Shown: in pieces, positions 31,293 through 38,317 of the stretch
Position numbering within the stretch: position 1 is the stretch's first letter
How the letters are laid out: every line of letters starts with the position of its first letter
Source: a virus
Virus record (IMG/VR): IMGVR_UViG_3300031521_000101
Span: 1 to 48,784 of that record
DNA length: 48,784 nt
Reading direction: 5' to 3' (one strand)
Made by a program: the position numbers and the translations under genes
The notes under the pieces: generated by a model
Databases searched by the model: none
What the model was told of the DNA's origin: nothing
What the model saw: only the letters and a program-made list of their open reading frames with translations

Positions 31293-31305
31293 GCTCCCCA
31301 TTTTT
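31278..31305 (+). terminator. Intrinsic terminator containing the PTH2 stop codon
   Basis: 10-bp GC-rich stem (31278-31287 TGGGGAGCTT and 31291-31300) with loop TAT, then five T. The TAA stop begins in the loop. It lies between PTH2 and the tRNA, so the tRNA needs readthrough, processing or its own start. Confidence 0.82.
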
Positions 31306-31315
31306 AATCAAAATT

Positions 31316-31386
31316 GCTTATTTCGTCCAATGGTAGGGCTATAGACTCTAAATCTATCTATGTCGGTTCGAGCCCGATGGTGAGCA
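31316..31386 (+). tRNA. tRNA-Sup(CTA): tRNA with anticodon CTA (amber suppressor type)
   Basis: Full cloverleaf by hand. Acceptor 31316-31322 with 31379-31385 (three G-T pairs), U8 at 31323, D stem GTCC/GGGC with loop AATGGTA, anticodon stem ATAGA/TCTAT with loop CTCTAAA, variable loop of 4, T stem GTCGG/CCGAT with loop TTCGAGC, discriminator A at 31386. Anticodon 31348-31350 = CTA, which reads UAG. No CCA is encoded. The charging amino acid cannot be read from the sequence. Shifting the loop to give TCT (Arg) breaks the stem. Confidence 0.88.
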
Positions 31387-31424
31387 CAAATATATTTTTC
31401 ATGTAATATGTTTATTTTTTTTAG

Positions 31425-31457
31425 AAAAGGATTGAAATTCACTTCAATCCTTTTTTT
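31425..31457 (+). terminator. Terminator after the tRNA
   Basis: 12-bp stem AAAAGGATTGAA (31425-31436) and its complement (31443-31454), 6-nt loop, flanked by T-tracts. Confidence 0.8.
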
Positions 31458-31467
31458 ATTTAAAATA

Positions 31468-31499
31468 TTTGCATATTCAACATATAATTAGTATATTTG
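31468..31499 (+). promoter_or_regulatory. Bacteroidota-type promoter for the 31525 array operon
   Basis: TTTG (31468-31471), 20-nt spacer, TATATTTG (31492-31499), 25 nt before the ATG at 31525. Confidence 0.72.
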
Positions 31500-31524
31500 T
31501 ATCTTATTTTAAAACTTATAAATA

Positions 31525-31941
31525 ATGATAGTACAATGTTCAATTGAAAATCCTAGTCATACATTAGAAACAACTAATAATACTTTTTATGATAATACAT
31601 ATTCTAATGCTATTGTTGAATTTAATAACATGCTGGATAATGCAATATCAATAAAAAATAATGGTGATTATTTGGGAGGAATATTATGTTTTCTAAAAGA
31701 AATACATAAAAATACATCAATTGGATTAAAAGGGACAAAAGACTTTATTGACATTTTGAGAATGCTTAGAATATTAAATGATTCAAATCCTATATCAATA
31801 AGTGATGAAATATATTCAATAAAAGGCATTAATATATCTGAATTGTTTTATATAATAGAAAACAATCAAGATAACAATATGAAAAATTTAAGAACATTCA
31901 TAAGAAAGAAAAAACTCAAAGAGATAATGGAGAATGTTTAA
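31525..31941 (+). CDS. Tagged helical protein (family H)
   Basis: 138 residues. AIVEFNNMLDNAISIKNNGD, a 'G-L-x-F-L-K-E' stretch, ISELFYIIENNQDNN, then LRTFIRKKKLKEIMENV. The 'NxxLNxxxxYK...xLxxLIxxD' plan recurs in the genes at 33190, 33621 and 45335. First gene behind the 31468 promoter; 8-nt overlap with the next. Confidence 0.78.
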   Translation: MIVQCSIENPSHTLETTNNTFYDNTYSNAIVEFNNMLDNAISIKNNGDYLGGILCFLKEIHKNTSIGLKGTKDFIDILRMLRILNDSNPISISDEIYSIKGINISELFYIIENNQDNNMKNLRTFIRKKKLKEIMENV

Positions 31942-32257
31942 AGCAGGAGATAAAGTTTATTTTATTAAAAGATTATCATATAATCTTAGTTTATCATATG
32001 ATAAAGAATTAACAGTAGGATTAATTATTGAGAATCGTCATAATATTATAAGAGGTTACCCTTCTAATACTACAATTCGAATATTAGATACAATTGGAGG
32101 TGATTATTATGAACAACAATTTATATCATCAAATGATTATTTTAATCTGAAAAGGAAAGAAAAATTAAAAAAACTCAAATATATTCAAAGAAATAATGGA
32201 AAATGCTTAAATATAATGATAAAGTATATTTTATTAAAAGTTTATGGTACAATATAG
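31934..32257 (+). CDS. KVGD-family tagged protein with C-terminal extension
   Basis: 107 residues. MFKAGDKVYFIKRLSYNLSL, ELTVGLIIENRHNII, FNLKRKEKLKKLKYIQ, then 16 more residues that overprint the next gene (55-nt overlap, TAG stop). The extension suggests a lost stop after the tag. Confidence 0.77.
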   Translation: MFKAGDKVYFIKRLSYNLSLSYDKELTVGLIIENRHNIIRGYPSNTTIRILDTIGGDYYEQQFISSNDYFNLKRKEKLKKLKYIQRNNGKCLNIMIKYILLKVYGTI

Positions 32258-32457
32258 ATTTACCGTCTAATACTGAATTAACAATATCTCATGTATTTCG
32301 TACTAATCATCCTCTAAAAAAAGGAGAATGGACTACTGTAATTAAAATAAGAGAAGATACAAACGAAGATGATTATTATTCATATCAATTTTTGTCATTA
32401 AAAGAATATAGAAAAGAAAAATTAAAAACGATAGAAAGACATGAATGCTTGGACTAA
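32203..32457 (+). CDS. KVGD-family tagged protein
   Basis: 84 residues. MLKYNDKVYFIKSLWYNIDL is close to the preceding unit (KVYFIKRLSYNLSL). ELTISHVFRTNHPL, FLSLKEYRKEKLKTIERHECLD. 17-nt overlap with the next gene. Confidence 0.79.
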   Translation: MLKYNDKVYFIKSLWYNIDLPSNTELTISHVFRTNHPLKKGEWTTVIKIREDTNEDDYYSYQFLSLKEYRKEKLKTIERHECLD

Positions 32458-32692
32458 AAAACATAATGTGTTATTCAATTTTATTGATAAAAAAATAAAA
32501 TTAGATAGTGAAAAATTTAATCTAATATCATATAAGATTGCAAATAATTCAACAGATTGTATAGCAATAAGAGTTATTTATTGTAATACTTCAATATCAA
32601 GAGAAGTTATTTTTTCAAAGATAATAATATATCTTAATGAATATGATATTTTTGTTAGAAAAACAAAGATTGAAAATTTATCAAAGATATGA
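32441..32692 (+). CDS. Tagged small protein (family K)
   Basis: 83 residues. FNFIDKKIKLDSEKFNLISY is shared in outline with the 32689 gene (FNFINHSIKKDNILYELISY). Ends DIFVRKTKIENLSKI. Probably an alpha/beta fold; function unknown. 4-nt overlap. Confidence 0.76.
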   Translation: MNAWTKKHNVLFNFIDKKIKLDSEKFNLISYKIANNSTDCIAIRVIYCNTSISREVIFSKIIIYLNEYDIFVRKTKIENLSKI

Positions 32693-32997
32693 GTTTGTTA
32701 ACTTGGTTGAGAAATGGTACTAAATATTTTAATTTTATAAATCATAGTATAAAAAAAGATAATATCTTATATGAACTTATTTCATATAAGATATTATGGA
32801 CAAATGATCCTGAAATAAGATTTACTATAAATTATTATCCTAATGATGATATTGGAATTATCACATATAGAAATATCAAATTCTCAGATAGAACATTTTT
32901 ATTAAAAGATTATGAAAAATTTATTAGAAAATATAAATTAGACAAATTAAATGGAAATAAAAAGAAAGGAGATGATGATTTATATACTAAATCATGA
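32689..32997 (+). CDS. Tagged small protein (family K)
   Basis: 102 residues. FNFINHSIKKDNILYELISY, then tag YEKFIRKYKLDKLNGN followed by a 13-residue extension (KKKGDDDLYTKS). Codons 25-36 contain a perfect 15-bp inverted repeat (32761-32795). 47-nt overlap with the next frame. Confidence 0.75.
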   Translation: MSLLTWLRNGTKYFNFINHSIKKDNILYELISYKILWTNDPEIRFTINYYPNDDIGIITYRNIKFSDRTFLLKDYEKFIRKYKLDKLNGNKKKGDDDLYTKS

Positions 32998-33193
32998 TGA
33001 AATATTTACTCATAATACAGATTATCAAATTGATGATATAAAAATTTTCAATAAATCGAATCATGAAAGATTTTTAATTATGATTACATATTTAGTTTCT
33101 GATAATAATTATACCATGATGAGCTACAATATTAATTCTCATCATTATCTAAAATTTTTAAGAAAAATGAAATTATCTAAATTAATCATATGA
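32951..33193 (+). CDS. Tagged small protein (family K)
   Basis: 80 residues from the first ATG; ATGATG at 32972-32977 gives a shorter 73- or 72-residue protein and a smaller overlap. DYQIDDIKIFNKSNHERFLI, HHYLKFLRKMKLSKLII. 4-nt overlap with the next gene. Confidence 0.72.
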   Translation: MEIKRKEMMIYILNHDEIFTHNTDYQIDDIKIFNKSNHERFLIMITYLVSDNNYTMMSYNINSHHYLKFLRKMKLSKLII

Positions 33194-33624
33194 TTAAAAT
33201 AAAAGCGACATTTGATATAAAGACATACTCGTCATATAATACTAATATGTTCAGAGAAGAAAATATAAAATTCAATTATAATTCAATGTCAAATTTATTT
33301 AATATAATATTGAATAAATTAGTTGAATATAAAAATAGAGATGTTTATTTCTGCTCCATTAATGGACTAATAGGAATAATGAAAGTTGAATTGAAATCTA
33401 TAAATGAATCTGATTTAGATGATTTTTTTACAATTTTTCAATATGTTTTTGATGTTTTAGATAATAAGAGAATTGTATTTGGAGGATGGTATCATTATAT
33501 AAATCAGGATATTAATGACATTGAAAATATTACTATGCATCAACTTCATCAACTTATCAGTAGTGATGAATATAAGAAAAGATTCACCAGAAAAATAAAG
33601 TTACAAAAATTGTCAAGTTTATGA
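33190..33624 (+). CDS. Tagged helical protein (family H)
   Basis: 144 residues. FNIILNKLVEYKNRDVYFCS, DDFFTIFQYVFDVLDNKR, ITMHQLHQLISSDEYKKR, FTRKIKLQKLSSL. Same plan as the 33621 and 45335 genes. 4-nt overlap. Confidence 0.78.
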   Translation: MIKIKATFDIKTYSSYNTNMFREENIKFNYNSMSNLFNIILNKLVEYKNRDVYFCSINGLIGIMKVELKSINESDLDDFFTIFQYVFDVLDNKRIVFGGWYHYINQDINDIENITMHQLHQLISSDEYKKRFTRKIKLQKLSSL

Positions 33625-34067
33625 TACCAACATCAATAGTAGGAGACAATGAATTAAATAGATTAAAAATAGAAGGTAATAGATTTCTCAAAGAATATCC
33701 TCATTATTATGATAGTTATCACCTAAATTTATCATTTAAAACTATATTAAATAAATTAATAGAATATAATTCAAATAATGATGAATTTAAAAGTAGAAGT
33801 GGATTAGAATATAAATTAATTCAAGAACTTAAATTTGATGGCTGTGTATTTAATGGAGATGTTCATAATTTTTTAGATTTATATAATTACAAAAATTACA
33901 TATTTAATTTTCGTAGATTATCAAATTATGGCTCTCAAAGAATAAATGATGACATCATTAAACTAAAAGATTTTGAATTAGAAGATTTTCTATATCTAAT
34001 CAATAATGATGTAGATTATAACATTATCATAAGAAGAAAAAAACTTAAAACATTATCAAAGTTATGA
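33621..34067 (+). CDS. Tagged helical protein (family H)
   Basis: 148 residues. FKTILNKLIEYNSNNDEFKS, FNGDVHNFLDLYNYKNYIF, NFRRLSNYGSQRINDDIIKL, FELEDFLYLINNDVDYNIII, RRKKLKTLSKL. Closest relative is the 45335 gene. 4-nt overlap. Confidence 0.78.
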   Translation: MIPTSIVGDNELNRLKIEGNRFLKEYPHYYDSYHLNLSFKTILNKLIEYNSNNDEFKSRSGLEYKLIQELKFDGCVFNGDVHNFLDLYNYKNYIFNFRRLSNYGSQRINDDIIKLKDFELEDFLYLINNDVDYNIIIRRKKLKTLSKL

Positions 34068-34435
34068 TAGAATATTATAATGTAGATTATACAATGTCAA
34101 GTCCTAATGAAGACATACATGATAAACGAATATACAGTATCATTAAAAATCATGTGGAAAATTATATAATAATACACAAAAAAGCACCTCATATTTATGT
34201 CGGAAAAGATTGCATTAATTTTCTATTATTTAATGAGCATTTTATAATGAAATCTATAAAATCAGGGGTACCTTATATTGGTATGTTATGTGGCTGTTAT
34301 GTTTATATATCATTTGATGAATTAGAAAATAATGATTTATATTTATCTCCACATGAAATAAATTTCAAACAATTTAAAAGGAAATTGAAAATTGAACAAC
34401 TAAATAATTCATTCAATGAAAATAATAAAGTTTGA
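34064..34435 (+). CDS. Tagged hypothetical protein, 123 aa
   Basis: Unrecognised alpha/beta protein. APHIYVGKDCINFLLFNEHF and GVPYIGMLCGCYVYISFDEL; tag FKQFKRKLKIEQLNNSFNENN. It resembles the 34416 gene in the 'PxIYVxxDxxxxL' region, so both may be one divergent family. 20-nt overlap. Confidence 0.75.
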   Translation: MIEYYNVDYTMSSPNEDIHDKRIYSIIKNHVENYIIIHKKAPHIYVGKDCINFLLFNEHFIMKSIKSGVPYIGMLCGCYVYISFDELENNDLYLSPHEINFKQFKRKLKIEQLNNSFNENNKV

Positions 34436-34757
34436 AGTTGAAATATTTGATGATGTAAATAAAAACACTAAAAATTTTTATAAATTACTATTCAAAAAAT
34501 TACGAAAAGAATTCAAAAATAGTGAAGTTGTTGTTGTATTTAGTATTGATATGATGTCAAAGTTAAATAGTATATATTGCAAAAGGAAACCACTTATAAT
34601 GTATCAGACAAATGATAACATAAAACCAAATGATATATTTATTTATACATATTGTGAATTTGTTTATAATGATATTAATTCAACAGAATCTATAATATTA
34701 AAATATTACAGAAAAGAAAAACTTAAAAAAATATGCTCAATTCAGGACATAAAATAG
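34416..34757 (+). CDS. Tagged hypothetical protein, 113 aa
   Basis: KIIKFEVEIFDDVNKNTKNF, EVVVVFSIDMMSKLNSIYCK, KYYRKEKLKKICSIQDIK. TAG stop; its last 25 nt, read one frame over, are the N-terminus of the next KVGD unit. Confidence 0.75.
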   Translation: MKIIKFEVEIFDDVNKNTKNFYKLLFKKLRKEFKNSEVVVVFSIDMMSKLNSIYCKRKPLIMYQTNDNIKPNDIFIYTYCEFVYNDINSTESIILKYYRKEKLKKICSIQDIK

Positions 34758-34981
34758 TATGCATCAATAATAGTAATTTATCAGATAGATCAAAATTATT
34801 ATTAAACCATATTTACACAACAAAAAAAACATCATCATTTTTAGGTAAGTCTAAAAAAACAGAATCAAAAATTGGTTATAGAGTTGAATTAGAAGGAAAT
34901 GATAATTATTATTTCGAGTATAGATTCATAACATTAAGAGAATATAGGAAGCAAAAACTAAATAAATTATGTTCAAAATAG
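34733..34981 (+). CDS. KVGD-family tagged protein
   Basis: 82 residues. MLNSGHKIVCINNSNLSDRS has H for D in the signature. HIYTTKKTSSFLGKSKKTES, FITLREYRKQKLNKLCSK. TAG; 13-nt overlap. Confidence 0.79.
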   Translation: MLNSGHKIVCINNSNLSDRSKLLLNHIYTTKKTSSFLGKSKKTESKIGYRVELEGNDNYYFEYRFITLREYRKQKLNKLCSK

Positions 34982-35229
34982 GAGATAAAGTTGTATGTAT
35001 AAATGATAAAGGTGTAAATAAAACAGACAATCCTTTTTCTTTTAATAAAAAATTAGAAGTTATTAAATACAACAACTATACAATAAAATCAATAGACACA
35101 ACTTATTATACTTGTAGAGTGGGACTATATGAACTAATTGAATTCTATTATGCAGATAGATTTATACTATTAAAAGATTATAGAAAACAAAAACTTATTA
35201 AATTATGTTCAAGTCAGGAGATAAAGTAG
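34969..35229 (+). CDS. KVGD-family tagged protein
   Basis: 86 residues. MFKIGDKVVCINDKGVNKTD, NNYTIKSIDTTYYTCRVGL, FILLKDYRKQKLIKLCSSQEIK. TAG; 25-nt overlap. Confidence 0.8.
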   Translation: MFKIGDKVVCINDKGVNKTDNPFSFNKKLEVIKYNNYTIKSIDTTYYTCRVGLYELIEFYYADRFILLKDYRKQKLIKLCSSQEIK

Positions 35230-35444
35230 TTTGTATTAATAGAGATTATAGAAAAAAATTCAATTTAACTAATAAATTATATAATGTATCATCATTTATT
35301 AAATCAGATAAAACAATTTATCAACATGATTTAATAATACTTGATAATGAAAGATATGGACATTATGCAAAATATTTTTTAACATTAAAAGAATATCGAA
35401 AAGAAAAACTTATTAAATTATGTTCAAGCCAGGTGATAAAATAG
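35205..35444 (+). CDS. KVGD-family tagged protein
   Basis: 79 residues. MFKSGDKVVCINRDYRKKFN, KLYNVSSFIKSDKTIY, FLTLKEYRKEKLIKLCSSQVIK. TAG; 25-nt overlap. Sister to the 35420 unit. Confidence 0.8.
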   Translation: MFKSGDKVVCINRDYRKKFNLTNKLYNVSSFIKSDKTIYQHDLIILDNERYGHYAKYFLTLKEYRKEKLIKLCSSQVIK

Positions 35445-35665
35445 TTTGTAATGATAAAAAATACAGAGAAGATAATAATATACCTAATAAAATATTAGAA
35501 GTTATAGATTATCCTGATGAAAATTTCAAAATGTATTTTGAAAAAGCAGGACTTATTACAATAAAAGAGTTGAAATATGGATATCCATATCACAAATTTA
35601 TATCATTAAAATATCATAGAAAAATACAAATTATCATATTAAATCTAAATATAAATGATAAGTGA
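35420..35665 (+). CDS. KVGD-family protein with decayed tag
   Basis: 81 residues. MFKPGDKIVCNDKKYREDNN, KILEVIDYPDENFKMYF, then FISLKYHRKIQIIILNLNINDK, where RKxKLxKL has become RKIQIIIL. It is followed by a non-KVGD gene, so the junction here was rearranged. TGA; 11-nt overlap. Confidence 0.77.
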   Translation: MFKPGDKIVCNDKKYREDNNIPNKILEVIDYPDENFKMYFEKAGLITIKELKYGYPYHKFISLKYHRKIQIIILNLNINDK

Positions 35666-35954
35666 TTCAAATCTTTTTGACTATATAGAAAATCTAAATC
35701 TCAAAAAATCTAAATCTGGATGTGACAAATATCATATCATTAATAATGATTATATGATATGCATTGAATCTTCTGTAAATGTTTTTTTAATTGATAGAAA
35801 AACTAATATGTATAAAGATAAATATAAATTTATTTCTAACATAAAAGAATTAAAAAATGTATACAAATTAAAAACAGGTAAAGATATAGAAATTTTAATG
35901 AGAAAAGAAAAACTTAAACAATTAGAATTATGTTCAAGCCAGGTGATAAAGTAG
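35655..35954 (+). CDS. Tagged protein of another family inside the KVGD array
   Basis: 99 residues. LFDYIENLNLKKSKSGCDKY, MICIESSVNVFLIDRKTN, tag EILMRKEKLKQLELCSSQVIK. Body unrelated to KVGD, but its end carries the same junction peptide CSSQVIK as the 35205 gene, showing that a different body was joined to the standard junction. Confidence 0.77.
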   Translation: MISDSNLFDYIENLNLKKSKSGCDKYHIINNDYMICIESSVNVFLIDRKTNMYKDKYKFISNIKELKNVYKLKTGKDIEILMRKEKLKQLELCSSQVIK

Positions 35955-36007
35955 TATATGTAAATAATATGTTCAAGCCAGGGGATAAAGTAGTATGCAT
36001 CAATAAT
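35930..36007 (+). repeat. 39-nt direct repeat duplicating a KVGD start
   Basis: 35930-35968 and 35969-36007 both encode MFKPGDKVV followed by (Y/C)(V/I)NN; I count 34 of 39 matching bases. The second ATG (35969) is in frame with the first. Confidence 0.88.
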
Positions 36008-36193
36008 GATTTAACTTATAATTCAGAATTGATATTAAACCAAATTTATATTATAAATTCAATTTGGGAAGATTATGTTGGAATAAAAAATAAAAATGGA
36101 TATTCTGAATATCTTGAGAGTAGATTCATAACATTAAAAGAATATAGAAAACTAAAACTTATTAAGATATGTTCAATCAAGGAGATAAAGTAG
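35930..36193 (+). CDS. KVGD-family tagged protein with doubled N-terminus
   Basis: 87 residues from 35930, or 74 from 35969. MFKPGDKVVYVNN then MFKPGDKVVCINNDLTYNSE; QIYIINSIWEDYVGI; FITLKEYRKLKLIKICSIKEIK. TAG; 25-nt overlap. A partial unit duplicated in place; either start could work. Confidence 0.8.
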   Translation: MFKPGDKVVYVNNMFKPGDKVVCINNDLTYNSELILNQIYIINSIWEDYVGIKNKNGYSEYLESRFITLKEYRKLKLIKICSIKEIK

Positions 36194-36399
36194 TATGTAT
36201 AAATAATAGTCACACAATAAATAAAAAATTATTATTAAATAATATTTATACTATTAATTCGATATCTAATTTATCTAATGGTGATTATGTCGGTATAAAA
36301 ATAGATAATGATTATTTTGAATTCGATTATAGTAGATTTATGCTATTATCAAAAATTAGAAAAAATAAATTAGAAAAAATAAAAACATATTCAGAATAA
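36169..36399 (+). CDS. KVGD-family tagged protein (array end)
   Basis: 76 residues. MFNQGDKVVCINNSHTINKK, NIYTINSISNLSNGDYVGI, FMLLSKIRKNKLEKIKTYSE. No gene overlaps its end (91 nt to the next), yet the tag is retained. Confidence 0.8.
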   Translation: MFNQGDKVVCINNSHTINKKLLLNNIYTINSISNLSNGDYVGIKIDNDYFEFDYSRFMLLSKIRKNKLEKIKTYSE

Positions 36400-36459
36400 G
36401 TTATAAGTTAAAAAATATTAATATTTTTAATTATTTAATGTAATCTAATTTATATTATT

Positions 36460-36467
36460 TATCTTTG
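36460..36467 (+). promoter_or_regulatory. Putative -7 promoter element
   Basis: TATCTTTG at 36460-36467, 23 nt before the ATG at 36491; the possible -33 (TTTA at 36434) is off-consensus and 22 nt away. Confidence 0.58.
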
Positions 36468-36490
36468 TATAATTAAATATAGTATTAAAA

Positions 36491-36679
36491 ATGGCAAAAA
36501 TAATAGGAATAGACGAGTCAAAAGCAAAAAGAATAACATGTTATGATTGTGGAGCAATAGTTGAATATTTTCCAAATGAAGTTATTAGTAGAGTAGAAGA
36601 AGAAGTATATGGAGGAGGTTCTGATGTGTATCATTATTTAACTTGTCCAAATTGTAAAAAATTAATGAAGTGGTGTTAA
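36491..36679 (+). CDS. Phage-type zinc-ribbon protein
   Basis: 62 residues. ITCYDCGAIVEYFPNEVISR at 15-34 and YHYLTCPNCKKLMKW at 47-61: CxxC...CxxC zinc ribbon of a small family widespread in phages, including the 'ARxxxCxxCGAxIEY' opening. Possibly nucleic-acid or protein binding. No tag. Confidence 0.82.
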   Translation: MAKIIGIDESKAKRITCYDCGAIVEYFPNEVISRVEEEVYGGGSDVYHYLTCPNCKKLMKWC

Positions 36680-36691
36680 TAAAAAAAAAAA

Positions 36692-36910
36692 ATGGAATTC
36701 ACAAGAAATTATGACAAAGAGTTGGATGAATTAGATAATGAATGTTTAATGACAATTTCACAATTTGATGAAGAGTTAAGAACAGGAATGATAGACCAAT
36801 ATGATGGACATGGTTACTATGTAAAAAATGGTAAGAAATCAACAGAATGTGAAGCAATATCATCATTATTTAATTTTGATGCTACTCATGTAGTTTGGTA
36901 TGGACAATAA
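36692..36910 (+). CDS. Conserved phage-type hypothetical protein, 72 aa
   Basis: Helical start, then TGMIDQYDGHGYYVKNGK and NFDATHVVWYGQ. The 'DxYDGxGYxxxxGK...THVxWY' pattern recurs in phage small proteins of unknown role. No tag. Confidence 0.78.
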   Translation: MEFTRNYDKELDELDNECLMTISQFDEELRTGMIDQYDGHGYYVKNGKKSTECEAISSLFNFDATHVVWYGQ

Positions 36911-36929
36911 ATCTAAATAGAACAATTAA

Positions 36930-37259
36930 ATGAAACAGACGATAACAATAGAAGACTTGAATCTTATAGTTGGTAAATTTATAATTGAAATTAATACAGA
37001 AGAACCTAATCTCAAATTAACTGCTGATAAAGTTGATTTGGAATTCTATTTTGCAAAAAGAATAAATTTTATAGCTTATGGAGGAGATGGAATAATAAGA
37101 ATTGACTTATATGGCAATTCATCAACTACGACATGTGAAAAATTTGTAGAATGGTTTAATGATTATGTTGGTAATTCAAAAGGAGAAAGGTTTCACAGAC
37201 TGTTATATAATAAGGAATTAGATTTAATATTCAATTTCATTAAAACTAGAAATTATTAA
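36930..37259 (+). CDS. Hypothetical protein, 109 aa
   Basis: Alternating strands (LNLIVGKFIIEINTEEP, RINFIAYGGDGIIRIDLYG) followed by a helical C-terminus. Not recognised. 1-nt gap to the next gene. Confidence 0.74.
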   Translation: MKQTITIEDLNLIVGKFIIEINTEEPNLKLTADKVDLEFYFAKRINFIAYGGDGIIRIDLYGNSSTTTCEKFVEWFNDYVGNSKGERFHRLLYNKELDLIFNFIKTRNY

Positions 37260-37260
37260 T

Positions 37261-37542
37261 ATGATAACTGAAGAACAATACATTGAAGCTAAGGAAACAG
37301 TCAGAAAATTTGAAGAACAATCATTTGATGTTGCTGTTGAGAATAGAGTCAGAAGAATTGAAGAATTTTGGTTCAAAGAAATTCCAAATATTACATTAAA
37401 TGTAAGAATACTGGTTAAAGATGATGGAGAAGCTTATTATAGTGGATTTGGAGGATTTCCAAATAATAAAGATTGGTATATCATAACTGAAGGAGAATAT
37501 AAAAACAGACTTATATTAAGAGGAGTTTGTAATAAAGTTTAA
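37261..37542 (+). CDS. Hypothetical protein, 93 aa
   Basis: Helical N-terminus (EEQYIEAKETVRKFEEQSFD) then ITLNVRILVKDDGEAYYSG and WYIITEGEYKNRLILRGV. Not recognised; no tag. Confidence 0.74.
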   Translation: MITEEQYIEAKETVRKFEEQSFDVAVENRVRRIEEFWFKEIPNITLNVRILVKDDGEAYYSGFGGFPNNKDWYIITEGEYKNRLILRGVCNKV

Positions 37543-37544
37543 AA

Positions 37545-37769
37545 ATGAAAATAGGAGATAAAGTTATATTTAGTGATGTTTTTTATGAACATCATAAAGA
37601 TATGACTGAAAATAAAAATAGTATTTTCACAATAAGTTTTGTAAATTATTACAGTGGAGTTGTCAATTTACACGAATTTTCAAATTTTAATTTTGGGTAT
37701 ATTCATTTAGTATTATTATCAGAGAACAGAAAAGAAAAATTGAAAAAATTAAATAATATAAAGATATGA
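37545..37769 (+). CDS. KVGD-family tagged protein, isolated
   Basis: 74 residues. MKIGDKVIFSDVFYEHHKDM, SIFTISFVNYYSGVVNL, LVLLSENRKEKLKKLNNIKI. A lone unit among conserved genes, overlapping the NMNAT start by 4 nt. Confidence 0.79.
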   Translation: MKIGDKVIFSDVFYEHHKDMTENKNSIFTISFVNYYSGVVNLHEFSNFNFGYIHLVLLSENRKEKLKKLNNIKI

Positions 37770-38317
37770 ATAAATTCGGAGTTATTTTAGCAAGGATTCA
37801 ACCAGTACACAATGGTCACATGGCATTAATCAAAAAAGCGTGTGAGGAAAATGAATCAGTAGTAATACTAGTTGGAAGTGCAAATAAAGTTGATTCAAGA
37901 AATCCAATTCCAGTTAGCATTAGAATTGAGATGTTAAAAGATGCATTAAAAGAAGCTGATTTAATTAATAAATGTAAAATTGTACCATTAGATGATTTAA
38001 CTACAGAAAGTGATAATTCTATTGAATGGGGGTTTTATCTTTATACTAAAATAGTAGATCAAATTAAAGATAGCTGCTTCACAATGTATTATTCTGATGG
38101 ATTTGAAATTATTACTAAATGGTTTCCAGGATTCATGTTCAAAAATAATGTATCACTTGTTCTATTAGCAAGAGGCACGGTTGAAGATGGCGTGTCAGCC
38201 ACTGATGTTAGAAAGGCTATATTAAGCAATGATGCAGATTTGAAAAAAATAGTACCAAAATCAGTTTATATCAATAGAAATACTATTAAATCATTCATTG
38301 AAATGAATAAAGAATGA
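37766..38317 (+). CDS. NMN adenylyltransferase (NadM-like)
   Basis: 183 residues, a normal length. The nucleotidyltransferase signature is RIQPVHNGHMALI (10-22), a variant of GRFQPxHxGH with A for the first G and I for F, both catalytic histidines (15, 18) kept. VGSAN at 36-40, SRNPIPVSIRIEML at 44-57, and VSATDVRKAIL (143-153), the ISxTxxR motif. It joins ATP and nicotinamide mononucleotide to give NAD+. In phages such enzymes occur in NAD+-restoring counter-defence; a nicotinamide phosphoribosyltransferase partner is not in the window. No tag. Confidence 0.88.
   Translation: MNKFGVILARIQPVHNGHMALIKKACEENESVVILVGSANKVDSRNPIPVSIRIEMLKDALKEADLINKCKIVPLDDLTTESDNSIEWGFYLYTKIVDQIKDSCFTMYYSDGFEIITKWFPGFMFKNNVSLVLLARGTVEDGVSATDVRKAILSNDADLKKIVPKSVYINRNTIKSFIEMNKE

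Larger units (their letters stand above)
34733..36399 (+). repeat. Tandem KVGD array with overprinted junctions
   Basis: Seven genes, six of them KVGD. Five junctions (34969, 35205, 35420, 35930, 36169) share a near-identical stretch around TTATGTTCAA: one frame reads C-S-x-x-x-I-K-TAG (or C-S-K-TAG), the other M-F-x-x-G-D-K. These repeated junctions are natural sites for unequal recombination. Confidence 0.82.

Noticed and set aside
31316-31386. tRNA-Arg(TCT) reading of the tRNA
   Set aside because: Moving the anticodon loop by one base breaks the anticodon stem.
8241-36399. CRISPR array or DNA satellite
   Set aside because: The repeating units are protein-coding genes with diverged DNA; there are no regular short repeats with spacers.
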